A DNA stretch of 64,000 nucleotides from NCBI GenBank assembly GCA_964399985.1, contig CAYNRY010000001.1, positions 248,001 through 312,000 of the forward strand, read 5' to 3'. Positions 25,261 to 34,305 of the stretch are shown here, piece by piece; position 1 is the first letter of the stretch; every line of letters starts with the position of its first letter. The notes below the pieces were generated by a model. The model had not been told where the DNA came from, made no database searches, and was given only the letters and a program-made list of their open reading frames with translations. This stretch comes from Micavibrio_B sp964399985. GTDB lineage: Bacteria > Pseudomonadota > Alphaproteobacteria > Micavibrionales > Micavibrionaceae. The translations under genes and the position numbers were made by a program.

Positions 25261-26163
25261 TTAAATATAATCAGACAGTTTCAGATTTAAGATCGTCACA
25301 GAAGAGGCGTAAGACGCCTGAAGCTGTGTTTCCAGTTCTTTCTGGCGCACGGTTGTCGCAGCTAGATCGGCGCTTTTTAGATTGGCAATCACGTTCTTCA
25401 TGACCGTCATATCTTCATCATTGCGCATGCTCTGGTTCTCGACCGTACGCGCAAATGTGCTCATCTGCGCAAAAATATTCGCCATGCCGGAAATGGCAGA
25501 GCGCATAAGTGTCGTCGATTCAGCAAGAGCGGTGGTATCTGACGGGTTGTTGATGGCCAGATTGAAAGAGCGAAGCAGTTGTTCAAATGCCGGATCGTTG
25601 GCCGTGAAGTTGTAATTAATGGATAATGTCTCCGACAGCTGCGAAGTGAGTTTGTCGCTATTACCTTGATAATAACTTGTATTGGCCGTTGACGGTGATG
25701 TCTGTGGCGTAAAAGCCGGATCATCTAAATCAACAGGTATGGTATCGATGGCCGAGCCTGAAAACAGGTAGCGTCCGGCTGATTGCGTATTTAAAAGGCC
25801 GGCGACTTCTTTAATGAGAAGGGTGCCTTGATCCTGCACGACTTTAGGATCGAGAAAATTTCCGCCCTGCGCCGCCGTCAATGTTTGCAAAAAGTTATTG
25901 GACAAATCGAGGATGGATTTCACCGCATTATAGGCGATATCTATATTGCCGCCGACAACGACCGCATTGGTGTTGAAGCCTTCCAGAGACTGGTAATTGC
26001 GCTCTACGTTCAGCAAACGCTGCGCGTCGGAAGCGATGCCTGTGTATGTGGTCGATTTTAAGCCAGTTGCAAGCTGGATTTGTGTTTCGGCCATTTGCGA
26101 TTGAAGGCGCATATTGTCAACGATTAAGCGTTCTGTGGCCGGAAATGTCGCGATACGAGTCAT
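25261..26163 (-). CDS. flgL: Flagellar hook-filament junction protein FlgL (HAP3)
   Basis: Joins FlgK to the flagellin filament. It has 300 residues with flagellin-like N- and C-terminal coiled coils: IVDNMRLQSQMAETQIQLATG near the start, then SAGRYLFSGSAIDT near residue 130, which is typical of FlgL. An aagga ribosome site precedes the ATG. Last gene of the minus-strand flagellar operon, 13 bases after flgK. Confidence 0.9.
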   Translation of the reverse strand: MTRIATFPATERLIVDNMRLQSQMAETQIQLATGLKSTTYTGIASDAQRLLNVERNYQSLEGFNTNAVVVGGNIDIAYNAVKSILDLSNNFLQTLTAAQGGNFLDPKVVQDQGTLLIKEVAGLLNTQSAGRYLFSGSAIDTIPVDLDDPAFTPQTSPSTANTSYYQGNSDKLTSQLSETLSINYNFTANDPAFEQLLRSFNLAINNPSDTTALAESTTLMRSAISGMANIFAQMSTFARTVENQSMRNDEDMTVMKNVIANLKSADLAATTVRQKELETQLQASYASSVTILNLKLSDYI

Positions 26164-26176
26164 GTTTTATTTTCCT

Positions 26177-27898
26177 TTATCCTACGGCGTTGAGCAAAGC
26201 CTGATACATGTCCCGAATAGTCGAAATCATGCGCGCCGATGCTTCGTAATGGTTTTGCAGTTCCAGCATTTTCGCTGTTTCTTCGTCGATATTGATGCCG
26301 GTTTTATTATTAAGCGCTTCTTTGGATTCGCTATAGATCGCGTTCGATGTTTCATATTGCGTTTTGGCAAGGCTGGCACGCGTTGCGCCGTTGGCAATAA
26401 TGGCTTCCATGTAGCGCGACAGCGTGCTGTTTTGCGCACTGAAATTTCCGGCGGCATCAAATGGAACATTCTCTTTTAAGACTTGTGCCATTGCAAGAGA
26501 GGTGGATCCGTCACCTCGGTTCAAAACAGCATCGCCCGGTGCAATGACGCCAGAGCTTAAAGCGCCGGTTGCCAGAGAGTTAGGGCTGTTTCTAAGCGAC
26601 GAATTGACACCAATGAACGCAGCTTCGTCTCCGGTAAACATATCCTGTAATCCGAAAAAGAAAGAGGCGCCTTTTGCATCAGGTCCGACACTTGAATTCA
26701 TTTCATTCAGGGCGATACCGCTGCCGGCGAGGGTTGAGCTAACTGTAAGTGAACCGTTTACATCGAGAGAAGCACTAACATTCGGTATGGCGTTCAAGGC
26801 TGTTAATAAATCGCCAACAGTTGTGATGCCTGCAAGGTTGATATCGGCATAGTTCTGCAAGATGCCCGAGTTATTAGCAACCGCAACGCGGAAAGTACCG
26901 GTTGCCGATAAAGCTGTCGCCGGAGTCAGGCCACGAAGCGTGCCGGTCAGACTGTTTAAAGGCGGCAGGGAAGAGCCTTTGTTCAGCAAGGCGTTCATTT
27001 GATCTTTTAAAACGGTTGCGAATTCGTCCAGTTTTGCCTGTTCTTCAGGAAAAATCGTATCGCGCAGCGCGATATTTCCGGCCAGAGAGCCTTGTCGTAG
27101 TGACGAGGTTATATCGACGCCGTTCAGAGTGATCGGTTGAAAGGTCGAATGCGCATTGACTTGCGTCGTTGCCTCATAGCTCAAATGCTTGGGCTCTGAT
27201 TGCAGGAGCGGCATACCGGCAGACGTAAAAATCTGCAGCTGGTTTTGAGAGGTGAAATAATACTGGATATCCATGATCTCGGCGAGTTCTTCGAGAGCCA
27301 GCATACGCTGATCCTCGAATTCCGCGATCTGGGCATTATTGGTTTCACCGGGAATAATTTTGCTATTGATGCTGTAAATTCTGTCCAGCATGCTGTTGAC
27401 GCTTGTCACCTGATCGGCGATTTTCATTTCGGCTTGAAGACGAAGTTCCTGAACATCTTCAGAAAGATTGCGGATCGAATCTGCGAGATTGGCAGCGATC
27501 TGGACAACTTCGGTCTGGTTGGCCTGCGTTTCAGGGCTGGCGGCAAGCTGTTGAAACGCGCCGTACATGCTGTTGAGGTAGCCTGACATGGTTGTGCTGC
27601 CATCGGTCGTGCCGAGCTGGGCCGCATAATAATCAAGAAGTTCGGTAAGGGCTTCGCTATAGCCTTTTTCGCCAATATCGCCGACAACGCCGAGGGTAAG
27701 ATAGCGATCCGTCGATCCGACGACATTGGTTCTGACGGGAACGGTTCCGACATTGGTCGTGACATAGTTTTCCGTCGCTTCTTTACGGGTATAGCCAGGT
27801 TTGTTGGCGTTGGTGATGTTTTGCGACACAAGCGAAATACGGCTTGAGGTCGACATCAAACCCCGAAGGGTCGTATCAAGGGCAAAACCTAGTGACAT
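26177..27898 (-). CDS. flgK: Flagellar hook-associated protein FlgK (HAP1)
   Basis: First hook-filament junction protein. It has 573 residues. The N-terminus has the rod/hook family signature (SLVSQNITNANKPGYTRKEA, residues about 22-41). The C-terminus ends with the coiled-coil motif EETAKMLELQNHYEASARMI, typical of FlgK. The middle is a variable beta-rich domain. The start codon overlaps the end of the FlgN-like gene by 10 bases, which suggests translational coupling. Confidence 0.95.
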   Translation of the reverse strand: MSLGFALDTTLRGLMSTSSRISLVSQNITNANKPGYTRKEATENYVTTNVGTVPVRTNVVGSTDRYLTLGVVGDIGEKGYSEALTELLDYYAAQLGTTDGSTTMSGYLNSMYGAFQQLAASPETQANQTEVVQIAANLADSIRNLSEDVQELRLQAEMKIADQVTSVNSMLDRIYSINSKIIPGETNNAQIAEFEDQRMLALEELAEIMDIQYYFTSQNQLQIFTSAGMPLLQSEPKHLSYEATTQVNAHSTFQPITLNGVDITSSLRQGSLAGNIALRDTIFPEEQAKLDEFATVLKDQMNALLNKGSSLPPLNSLTGTLRGLTPATALSATGTFRVAVANNSGILQNYADINLAGITTVGDLLTALNAIPNVSASLDVNGSLTVSSTLAGSGIALNEMNSSVGPDAKGASFFFGLQDMFTGDEAAFIGVNSSLRNSPNSLATGALSSGVIAPGDAVLNRGDGSTSLAMAQVLKENVPFDAAGNFSAQNSTLSRYMEAIIANGATRASLAKTQYETSNAIYSESKEALNNKTGINIDEETAKMLELQNHYEASARMISTIRDMYQALLNAVG

Positions 27899-28287
27899 AA
27901 GCTTTCTGTCTCCGCGCCTTCAAGACTTGGCGCCATGTTGAATTCGGTTGCTTCCTGCATGGCCTTCTTGCGCAGCATTTGAATCTGATGCACAGAATTA
28001 ACATGCAAGGCGTCTCTGATCCGCTGAATCTCCCCGACAAGTACAACTTGCGTATCGGGAGATGCGCTTTTCTCGACTGATAGTTTATTTAGCAAGTTCT
28101 GTGCCTCTTTTTCAAAGCCCTGCATTAAATCGACTTTGCGCGCCAGATAGGCTTCAAAACTCAACACGCCGTCTTTCAAAAGAATGGCATTTTCATGCTG
28201 GACGAGGCTCAAGAGATCCTGCGACGTTTGCAGGAATTTCATCAGGTGATCTTCTGAAGGGGAATGAAGATGTGCGTTCTGTCTCAT
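27889..28287 (-). CDS. FlgN-like flagellar chaperone
   Basis: 132 residues, mostly helical. The pattern LLSLVQHENAILLKDGVLSF followed by YLARKVDLMQGFE matches the N-terminal coiled-coil pattern of FlgN/FlgN-like chaperones, which hold FlgK and FlgL before export. It sits immediately upstream of flgK and overlaps it, the usual place for flgN. The sequence itself is weakly conserved, so the call relies strongly on context. An internal ATG at residue 16 is a possible alternative start. Confidence 0.6.
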   Translation of the reverse strand: MRQNAHLHSPSEDHLMKFLQTSQDLLSLVQHENAILLKDGVLSFEAYLARKVDLMQGFEKEAQNLLNKLSVEKSASPDTQVVLVGEIQRIRDALHVNSVHQIQMLRKKAMQEATEFNMAPSLEGAETESLCH

Positions 28288-28310
28288 TCTAGGGTCCTTT
28301 CGGAATGGTA

Positions 28311-28601
28311 TTATTTTTTGGGAATTTTATTGTAAGCCAGACAGGCATTCGAGGACTGGATGTTTTGATCGATCTGCGATTTCAGCAATCCAGCTTCTTC
28401 TTCCATTCTGGAGGAATGTGACGTAAGCGCCACTGTCGCTTCACTCAAAGCTTTCCGGATCCTCGTTTGCTCTGCCTGGGAAAGGGTAGAAAGATAGGCC
28501 TGAACATTATCAGATGGGGGAAGGACAATATTTTGAGAGAGAATTTCCTCAATATTTCCTGTCTTTTCCCACGCATCTACAAATTTAATCAGGGTATCCA
28601 T
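28311..28601 (-). CDS. Small flagellar-operon protein, unknown
   Basis: 96 residues, acidic and helical, no membrane segment (MDTLIKFVDAWEKTGNIEEI at the N-terminus). The serine- and glutamate-rich central helices resemble small export cofactors, but I do not recognise a family. It lies between flgE and the flgN-like gene with 20-25 base spacings, so it belongs to the operon; an assembly or regulatory role is inference. Confidence 0.6.
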   Translation of the reverse strand: MDTLIKFVDAWEKTGNIEEILSQNIVLPPSDNVQAYLSTLSQAEQTRIRKALSEATVALTSHSSRMEEEAGLLKSQIDQNIQSSNACLAYNKIPKK

Positions 28602-28622
28602 CTTTCAACCTAATCTAAGTTA

Positions 28623-29921
28623 TTATCTAACCGCGGAAATCAGTTCCTGGAACATATCGTCCACTTTGCTGATGACCTGCGCCGCAGAAGAATAGGCTTG
28701 CTGGGCAACAATCATCTTGTTGAATTCTTCGGATGTATCCGTTGTGGAGCCTTCCAAAGAAGAAGCGATGATGTTACCGGCGCTGCCTTGTCCTGGCAAA
28801 CGAAGGTTATAGTTACCGGCTCTCTCGTTTTCATCGTAAACCGTTCCGGAGACTTGCGTCAAACCGTTCGGGTTCGGGAATGTCGCGACCGGGATCTGGA
28901 AGACCGGAAGACGGACACCGTTTTCGAAGAAAGCTGTTACGAGACCTGTGTCATCGATGGAAAGTGAGCTTAGCTGGCCGAAGCGGACACCATCCTGATC
29001 GATCAGCGAAATCTCAAGACGCGGTGTCGTCGTATTCGACGAGTACTGGGTTAAGCCATCGACGAGACCGGGTGTACCAAGATCAAGGGCAACGGTTGCG
29101 TCATTGGCGCCTGTCGTGAAGCCTGTCACGGCGAAGCTAGGCGCTGCCGGAACGAAAGAGGCAACCGATCCATCGCCGTTAAAGTTGACTTGAACGGTTT
29201 TCTGCGCGCCCGCCGTGCCTGGATCAGTATCCAGAACGCCCGATGCCACACCCGTTCTTGTCTGAACAGGGTCAGAGAAAGTCGCTTCCCATGTATTCGC
29301 AGCCGTTTTCTCCCAGCTGATATTGATGGTATGCGAAACACCCAAGGCATCGAACATTTCGACGGAGCTGGAGAATGCGTCATTGACCGCCGCATCCGCC
29401 GGCAGGTTCATATCGAAGCGAAGGTTCTGAGACGCTTGCGCCGTACCGGAGATCGCGTTGATGTCGATTGGCACGAGAGAGTTCAGATCGTTCGGGCTGG
29501 TTGAAACAACAGCGCCTGTATCGTCCGTTCTTTGACCCAGCAGGTAATAGCCTTCGTTATTGATCAAAAAGCCGGATGAGTCGGTTTTGAAATTACCGTT
29601 CCGTGAATAAGTGTAACCGGAAGGCTGGTTCTGCGGATCGTCCGTTACGACGAAGAAACCGTTACCGTTGATGGCAATATCGGTTGTCGAATCGGATGCC
29701 GAGATCAGGCCCTGACGATTTAATGCTTGGGATGTTTTGTAAAGAACGCCACCGGCTGAATATCCGCCAGCGTTAGATCCAACCAGAGCCTGGAAGGAAA
29801 TATCGCGGTTTTTATAAGCGGTCGTACGGGAGTTGGCGATGTTTTCGGAAACGGCGGCAATGGCAGCAGATTGTGCGCGAATACCGGAAACCGAAGCGTT
29901 AAGTGCAGAGTTCAAACTCAT
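28623..29921 (-). CDS. flgE: Flagellar hook protein FlgE
   Basis: Building block of the flagellar hook. It has 432 residues. N-terminal flg_bb_rod motif AVSENIANSRTTAYKNRDISF (about residues 23-43), the TDIAINGNGFFVV motif near residue 82, YTYSRNGNFKTDSSGFLINNEGYYLLG after it, and the C-terminal EFNKMIVAQQAYSSAAQVIS motif. A strong aaggag ribosome site precedes the ATG. flgD is 31 bases upstream in the same operon. Confidence 0.95.
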   Translation of the reverse strand: MSLNSALNASVSGIRAQSAAIAAVSENIANSRTTAYKNRDISFQALVGSNAGGYSAGGVLYKTSQALNRQGLISASDSTTDIAINGNGFFVVTDDPQNQPSGYTYSRNGNFKTDSSGFLINNEGYYLLGQRTDDTGAVVSTSPNDLNSLVPIDINAISGTAQASQNLRFDMNLPADAAVNDAFSSSVEMFDALGVSHTINISWEKTAANTWEATFSDPVQTRTGVASGVLDTDPGTAGAQKTVQVNFNGDGSVASFVPAAPSFAVTGFTTGANDATVALDLGTPGLVDGLTQYSSNTTTPRLEISLIDQDGVRFGQLSSLSIDDTGLVTAFFENGVRLPVFQIPVATFPNPNGLTQVSGTVYDENERAGNYNLRLPGQGSAGNIIASSLEGSTTDTSEEFNKMIVAQQAYSSAAQVISKVDDMFQELISAVR

Positions 29922-29952
29922 GTTTTAGTTCTCCTTGTTGTAAACTTGTAAA

Positions 29953-30696
29953 TCAGGTTGTTGTTGTCGGTGTTGTTGGTGTTGTTACGGTTTTAAAGCG
30001 AAGGACGTCTTCCAGGCTGTAGAGAAGGCCGCCAGAGCGAAGATCGATGCCGTCCGCGCTGCTTTCCACGCCGTCAACTTTGACAGTTGTAGAAATATCG
30101 ACAGGAACAGCTACGCCGGCTGCAGTTTTTCCGGTTACTTCCAAAGTTAGAATTTCGCCATCTGCAAGCTCCGAGCCAAGCTCTGCTTTCGTTGCATTCA
30201 GGGAATAGGTGCCGCTCAATGTTGCGCCAAGATCTTTCTCATACAGAACTTTGCCTGTTGAATCCTTGATTTTGACAGTGACCGTATCGGCGTTTGTTTT
30301 GAGGGCGTAATTCCAGTCTACCGCGCCGTCTTCAATAACGGTCATTTTCGAATCAAGCTCTGCGGTCTGGCCGATATAGGTAAAGGCGGAGCTGGCGGCA
30401 GATGATTGAACGGCTGTCAAAAGATTGCTCAATTTATCATTGGTATTGATTTGTTGTTCCAAAGCCGAGAATTGTGCCAGCTGGCCGGTGAATTCTTTCG
30501 TATCCATCGGGTCGAGCGGGTTCTGGTTTTGCATCTGGGTCAGCAAAATGCCCAAAAACTGGTTCTTTAGAAGCTCGGCATTATCCTCGTCGGCACTGGT
30601 GCCGTCAGTGGTTGTACCTGAACCGGACTGGGCTTTTGTACCCGCGGTTGTGCCTAAATAGGGAAGGCTGGAAATTTTGGTGATATCAACGGCCAT
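29953..30696 (-). CDS. flgD: Flagellar hook cap protein FlgD
   Basis: Scaffold that caps the growing hook. ATG at 30696 (MAVDITKISSLPYLG) is chosen because a ggag ribosome site lies 10 bases before it; the longer frame would start inside that site. It has 247 residues. The N-terminal part has FLGILLTQMQNQNPLDPMDTKEFTGQLAQFSALEQQ, the family signature. A FlgD Tudor/Ig-like part follows. The protein ends in a threonine/proline tail. Probably the first gene of the flgD-flgE-orf96-flgN-flgK-flgL operon. Confidence 0.93.
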   Translation of the reverse strand: MAVDITKISSLPYLGTTAGTKAQSGSGTTTDGTSADEDNAELLKNQFLGILLTQMQNQNPLDPMDTKEFTGQLAQFSALEQQINTNDKLSNLLTAVQSSAASSAFTYIGQTAELDSKMTVIEDGAVDWNYALKTNADTVTVKIKDSTGKVLYEKDLGATLSGTYSLNATKAELGSELADGEILTLEVTGKTAAGVAVPVDISTTVKVDGVESSADGIDLRSGGLLYSLEDVLRFKTVTTPTTPTTTT

Positions 30697-31090
30697 ATTT
30701 GAATGCTCCATTCATCTTACGAGAGATAAAACGGAGCAGATGCGGATTTGGGGCGCCGTAGAATGAAATATTTTTTATGGAATCATAAAAATATTTTTGG
30801 CTTTAAATTTCAAAGGCTTAAGCAAAGATACGGCTGTGCATATAAAGAAGTGCAATATTGGGCACGGCTTATAAAATAAAATACGAATATAAACGATTTA
30901 AAGTCTTTTTTAACCTTTATCGGATTATGATTATAAACAAGGCCGAATATTGAGGATTCAAATCGGTCTTGAAAACTGATAGTATATAAGAACATTCGGA
31001 AATTGGACGACCAGTATGGTCCAGAATTTCCCGGTTTCGAAGGATCGAAGCCGCTTACATCAACCGGCAAACTCAAAGAAGGAGAGTCAA
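30697..31090. promoter_or_regulatory. AT-rich divergent promoter region between flgD and fliC
   Basis: 394 bases with no coding frame, far more AT-rich than its neighbours. It must hold promoters for both the flgD operon and fliC. A possible vegetative promoter for fliC is TTCAAA (30957-30962), a 17-base gap, TAGTAT (30980-30985); it is weak. No clear sigma-54 or sigma-28 match was found. An inverted repeat gacca-gta-tggtc (31009-31021) lies in the fliC leader. Confidence 0.4.
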
Positions 31091-31933
31091 ATGCCAGTAA
31101 TCGCAACCAACACATCTGCCAACACGGCGCTTATTTACCTTAACAAAAACTCCAGCGAACAATCCAAATCATTGGCCAAATTGTCCAGTGGTTCTAGAAT
31201 CGTTCGTGCATCTGACGATGCCGCCGGTCTTGCCGTCGGTACGAAACTGAAAGCCGACGTCACAACCCTGAAACAAGCTGCCACCAACGCTGTCCAAGCC
31301 CGTTCCGTGCTTCAGACAGCCGATGGCGCGATGGCCCGGGTTGGCGATATTCTGCAACGTATGAAATCCCTGGCTGCCCAAGCGATCTCCGGTTCGGTTG
31401 ATACGACAGGCCGTGGCTTCATCAACACAGAATATCAACAGCTGCTGACTGAGATTGGTAACATTGCATCTACAACCCAGTTTAACGGTACGAACCTGCT
31501 CAGCGGTTCTTACGATCAGACATTCCAGGTTGGTGTTGCAGCGACTGACATCATTCAGGTCAACTTTGTGGCAACTGCTTCAGCCGTCAACATGTCGACA
31601 GGTGCGACAGGTCTTAACCTTTCTACCACTGTCCTCACAGGTTCAAACGGTGCGAACGCAACCAACGCTTCCGCCCGTCTCGATACAGCTATCACTACTG
31701 TTTCCACGGCTCGTGCGACAGTCGGTGCGCTTCTGTCCCGTTTCGAATATCGCGGCGACGTGATCGATAGCTCTATCGAAAACCTGACATCAGCCCAGTC
31801 TTCGATTATGGATGTCGATATTGCGGCGGAACAATCGAACCTTGTCAGTCGACAGGTCCTAACTGAAGCCTCCATCGCGGCGCTGACACAGGCGAACCAG
31901 ATGAAGTCCTCATTGCTGGCCCTCGTTAGATAA
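31091..31933 (+). CDS. fliC: Flagellin
   Basis: Filament subunit, 280 residues, a short flagellin with only the conserved D0/D1 ends and a small middle part. ATG at 31091 (MPVIATNTSANTALIYLNKN) follows a gaaggagag ribosome site; the 25 residues before it in the longer frame have no flagellin character. N-terminal helix KLSSGSRIVRASDDAAGLAV and C-terminal MDVDIAAEQSNLVSRQVLTE are diagnostic. No second flagellin copy is in the window. Confidence 0.95.
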   Translation: MPVIATNTSANTALIYLNKNSSEQSKSLAKLSSGSRIVRASDDAAGLAVGTKLKADVTTLKQAATNAVQARSVLQTADGAMARVGDILQRMKSLAAQAISGSVDTTGRGFINTEYQQLLTEIGNIASTTQFNGTNLLSGSYDQTFQVGVAATDIIQVNFVATASAVNMSTGATGLNLSTTVLTGSNGANATNASARLDTAITTVSTARATVGALLSRFEYRGDVIDSSIENLTSAQSSIMDVDIAAEQSNLVSRQVLTEASIAALTQANQMKSSLLALVR

Positions 31934-31970
31934 TAGATAAGGTTATTTAAACCGAATTCAGAAGGGGAGC

Positions 31971-31987
31971 TTGGCACAAGAATTGCT
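31971..31987 (+). promoter_or_regulatory. Sigma-54 promoter upstream of fliD
   Basis: TTGGCAC (31971-31977), 5 bases, TTGCT (31983-31987) matches the -24/-12 consensus TGGCAC-N5-TTGCW exactly, with GG and GC 10 bases apart. It lies 66 bases before the fliD ATG, giving a leader of about 55 bases. It implies RpoN-dependent transcription of fliD-fliS with an enhancer-binding activator encoded elsewhere. Confidence 0.85.
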
Positions 31988-32009
31988 TAGCTGCCCTTTT
32001 TGAATTTAG

Positions 32010-32033
32010 ACTTAAGTCTTAAGTCTTAAGTCT
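32010..32033. repeat. 7-base tandem repeat (cttaagt) in the fliD leader
   Basis: Three consecutive copies of cttaagt plus a partial one, beginning at 32011. Each junction reads acttaagt, a perfect palindrome. It falls in the presumed transcribed leader of fliD, just after the sigma-54 start region. Confidence 0.7.
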
Positions 32034-32052
32034 CAATAGATTAGGTATTAAT

Positions 32053-33756
32053 ATGGCAACAACCGTTTCATCAGGTGGCGTTTCTACCCAAGGTACCCGG
32101 ACTTATCTGTTCGGAACTTCGTCAGGTATCGATACTTCCGCTCTTGTCGAAGCGGCTTATAACCAGCGCGTGGCCGAAGCCGACCGCATTGATGTCAGGA
32201 TAGACAAGAATACCCAGAAATCCGAAGCTTACAGCACGTTGCAGACGCTCTCTACAAACGTGCAGACAGCGCTTAAGAACCTTCGTACCACTTACGGATT
32301 TTCAAGTACGAATACGAATTATGCTTTCGCTTCCCGCAGCGGTACTTTGAGTACCAGCGGTACGACGGACCCTAGTAAATTGATCGGTGTCAGCATCGAT
32401 CCCGGTACGGCGCTTGGCAGCTATGAGATCGAAGTCGTACAAAAAGCCAAGGCGCATCGTATAGCGAGCGATCCGGCAACAAGCTCCACGGTAGCGCTCG
32501 GCGCGACTGGCAGTTTTGAAATAGGTATTGCCGGAAATACGGCGTCCACAATCAACGTAACAAATACAATGAGCATGACCGATATCGCGGCGGCCATCAA
32601 TGCGACAACGGCAACTTCGGGCGTATCGGCAACTGTCTTAAAAGTGTCAGATACATCTTACCAAATGGTTTTAAGCGGGACGTCTACGGCGAAAGCTATT
32701 TCGATCGGCAATGTCACGGGCAGCGATGTCCTTGGCACGATGGGCGTGACGACAGCCGGAAATGCACCAAAGAATGTTTTACAGACGCCGGATCAGGCGA
32801 TACTTGAAATCGACGGCGTTCAGATCACCCGCGATAATAATGAAATTACTGATCTCATTGCTGGCGTTAATATTAATGTCCTGAATGCCGAACCCGGCAC
32901 AGTAATGGATCTGGATATCCAAAACGATAACAGCGCGATCAAGGATGCGATATTGTCCTTTACCGAAGCGTATAACGAGCTAAGAGAATTCATCGTTGCC
33001 AATCAGGCCGTCGCCGGCAGCGGAGATGTATCGGATGATGCGATTCTCTTTGGCGATACAGTCATGAAAAGTTTGAATGACGCTATCCAGCCTTTAATTT
33101 CAGGAAAATATGGCACGACGACAACCGGCTTTACAACGCTGCGTGAACTTGGCATTACGCTGGGTGATAATAACGTGTTTTTGGTCGACGAAACGAAACT
33201 GGATGCGGCGATTATAAGTAATTTCGATGATGTAAAGTCGATTTTTTCGACGCAGTGGTCTTCCGATAATTCAAACTTTACGCTTTTGGCAAACACGTCT
33301 CGACAAGCCAGTATGTCAATTACATTTGATATTTCTGCCTCAGCTGTCAGCATTAGCAATGTTTCTGCCAATGGTGTTGGTGGATTATTTGAAATTTCCG
33401 GTACTTCTATCGTGGGTAAGACTGGCACGATTTATGAAGGCTTAAGTTTCGCTTATGTCGGAAGTACAAATGCTGTCATTACTTTTGATATGAATCAAGG
33501 TCTTGGTGACATGGCATCGAATACTTTGAATACTTTCACAGATACGGTCAGCGGGACCTTAACCTCCGCTAAACTCAATCTGGGTGATCAAAGTACGGAC
33601 ATGGCGGAGCGTGCAGATCGAATTCGCGAGAGGGCCGACGATTATCGAACCAAGTTGATCGATAAATATGCAGGTTACGAAGCGGCGATTGCCAGAAATA
33701 AATCAATTATTGCACAGTTAAGGGCTATTCTTGGCCTAGATCAGGCGGATTCATAA
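32053..33756 (+). CDS. fliD: Flagellar filament cap protein FliD (HAP2)
   Basis: Caps the filament and guides flagellin folding. It has 567 residues. The N-terminal domain begins TYLFGTSSGIDTSALVEAAY (the family GLGSGLD-type motif) followed by a coiled coil (residues about 40-80). The central part is beta-rich, and the C-terminal coiled coil (residues about 515-560, MAERADRIRERADDYRTKLI) is typical. Driven by the sigma-54 promoter at 31971. The stop overlaps the fliS ATG by one base. Confidence 0.93.
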   Translation: MATTVSSGGVSTQGTRTYLFGTSSGIDTSALVEAAYNQRVAEADRIDVRIDKNTQKSEAYSTLQTLSTNVQTALKNLRTTYGFSSTNTNYAFASRSGTLSTSGTTDPSKLIGVSIDPGTALGSYEIEVVQKAKAHRIASDPATSSTVALGATGSFEIGIAGNTASTINVTNTMSMTDIAAAINATTATSGVSATVLKVSDTSYQMVLSGTSTAKAISIGNVTGSDVLGTMGVTTAGNAPKNVLQTPDQAILEIDGVQITRDNNEITDLIAGVNINVLNAEPGTVMDLDIQNDNSAIKDAILSFTEAYNELREFIVANQAVAGSGDVSDDAILFGDTVMKSLNDAIQPLISGKYGTTTTGFTTLRELGITLGDNNVFLVDETKLDAAIISNFDDVKSIFSTQWSSDNSNFTLLANTSRQASMSITFDISASAVSISNVSANGVGGLFEISGTSIVGKTGTIYEGLSFAYVGSTNAVITFDMNQGLGDMASNTLNTFTDTVSGTLTSAKLNLGDQSTDMAERADRIRERADDYRTKLIDKYAGYEAAIARNKSIIAQLRAILGLDQADS

Positions 33757-34169
33757 TGTCATATCATAAGGCTGTTCAAGCCTATCAAAAGAAAACAGAT
33801 GAAAATCTCTCGCCGCTGCAAATCGTAGTCGAGCTGTATAAAGGTATGATCAAAAATACCAAAGATGCCAAGCGTCATTGGGAAAACGGTCATCTGGATT
33901 TGATGACAAATAGCATTACCAAAGTGTTCAATATTATCGAAGCCTTGCAGGCGCATCTGGATTTAGAGCAGGGCGGCGAGGACGCGGCTTTTCTCAATCG
34001 TTTCTACAATGTCATTTTCTCGGCTTTAAGCCGTGCGACCAGCAAGCCTGAGCCGGGTGAAGAATTTGATTCTATCATTGCCTATATCCAGCAAGTTACG
34101 GACAGATGGTACGCTATGGCCTATGATCGTTCTGCTGAAACAGCGCATCAGGAAAGCGCGGCGCTGTAA
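33756..34169 (+). CDS. fliS: Flagellin export chaperone FliS
   Basis: Cytoplasmic chaperone that binds the flagellin C-terminus. It has 137 residues, mostly helical. YHKAVQAYQKKTDENLSPLQIVVELYKGMI is the family start (Y...Y..........P..lv..LY.g.i), and ALQAHLDLEQGGEDAAFLNRFY matches the L..LD...GGe.a..L..lY region. It is coupled to fliD and closed by a terminator at 34200. Confidence 0.93.
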   Translation: MSYHKAVQAYQKKTDENLSPLQIVVELYKGMIKNTKDAKRHWENGHLDLMTNSITKVFNIIEALQAHLDLEQGGEDAAFLNRFYNVIFSALSRATSKPEPGEEFDSIIAYIQQVTDRWYAMAYDRSAETAHQESAAL

Positions 34170-34199
34170 TTTTTTTATCGCATTCATTAAGACAAGCAG

Positions 34200-34226
34200 G
34201 GCGGCAAAATTTGCCGCCTTTTTTTA
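34200..34226 (+). terminator. Terminator after fliS
   Basis: Stem ggcggcaaa (34200-34208) and tttgccgcc (34210-34218), almost continuous, then eight T. It ends the fliD-fliS transcript. Confidence 0.85.
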
Positions 34227-34305
34227 TTTACCTTCATAAATACAGCCTAAAACTGGCTTAAAGCTTGCAAATCTATCCCTGAATAACACCAGAGATGGAT
34301 TTTAC

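Noticed and set aside
30845..30870. gtgcaatattgggcac near-palindrome as a sigma-54 site for flgD or fliC
   Set aside because: Neither strand gives GG and GC at the required 10-base spacing; the match is superficial.
31009..31021. gacca-gta-tggtc inverted repeat before fliC as an operator
   Set aside because: Only 5-bp arms; frequent by chance, and no regulator gene nearby to match.
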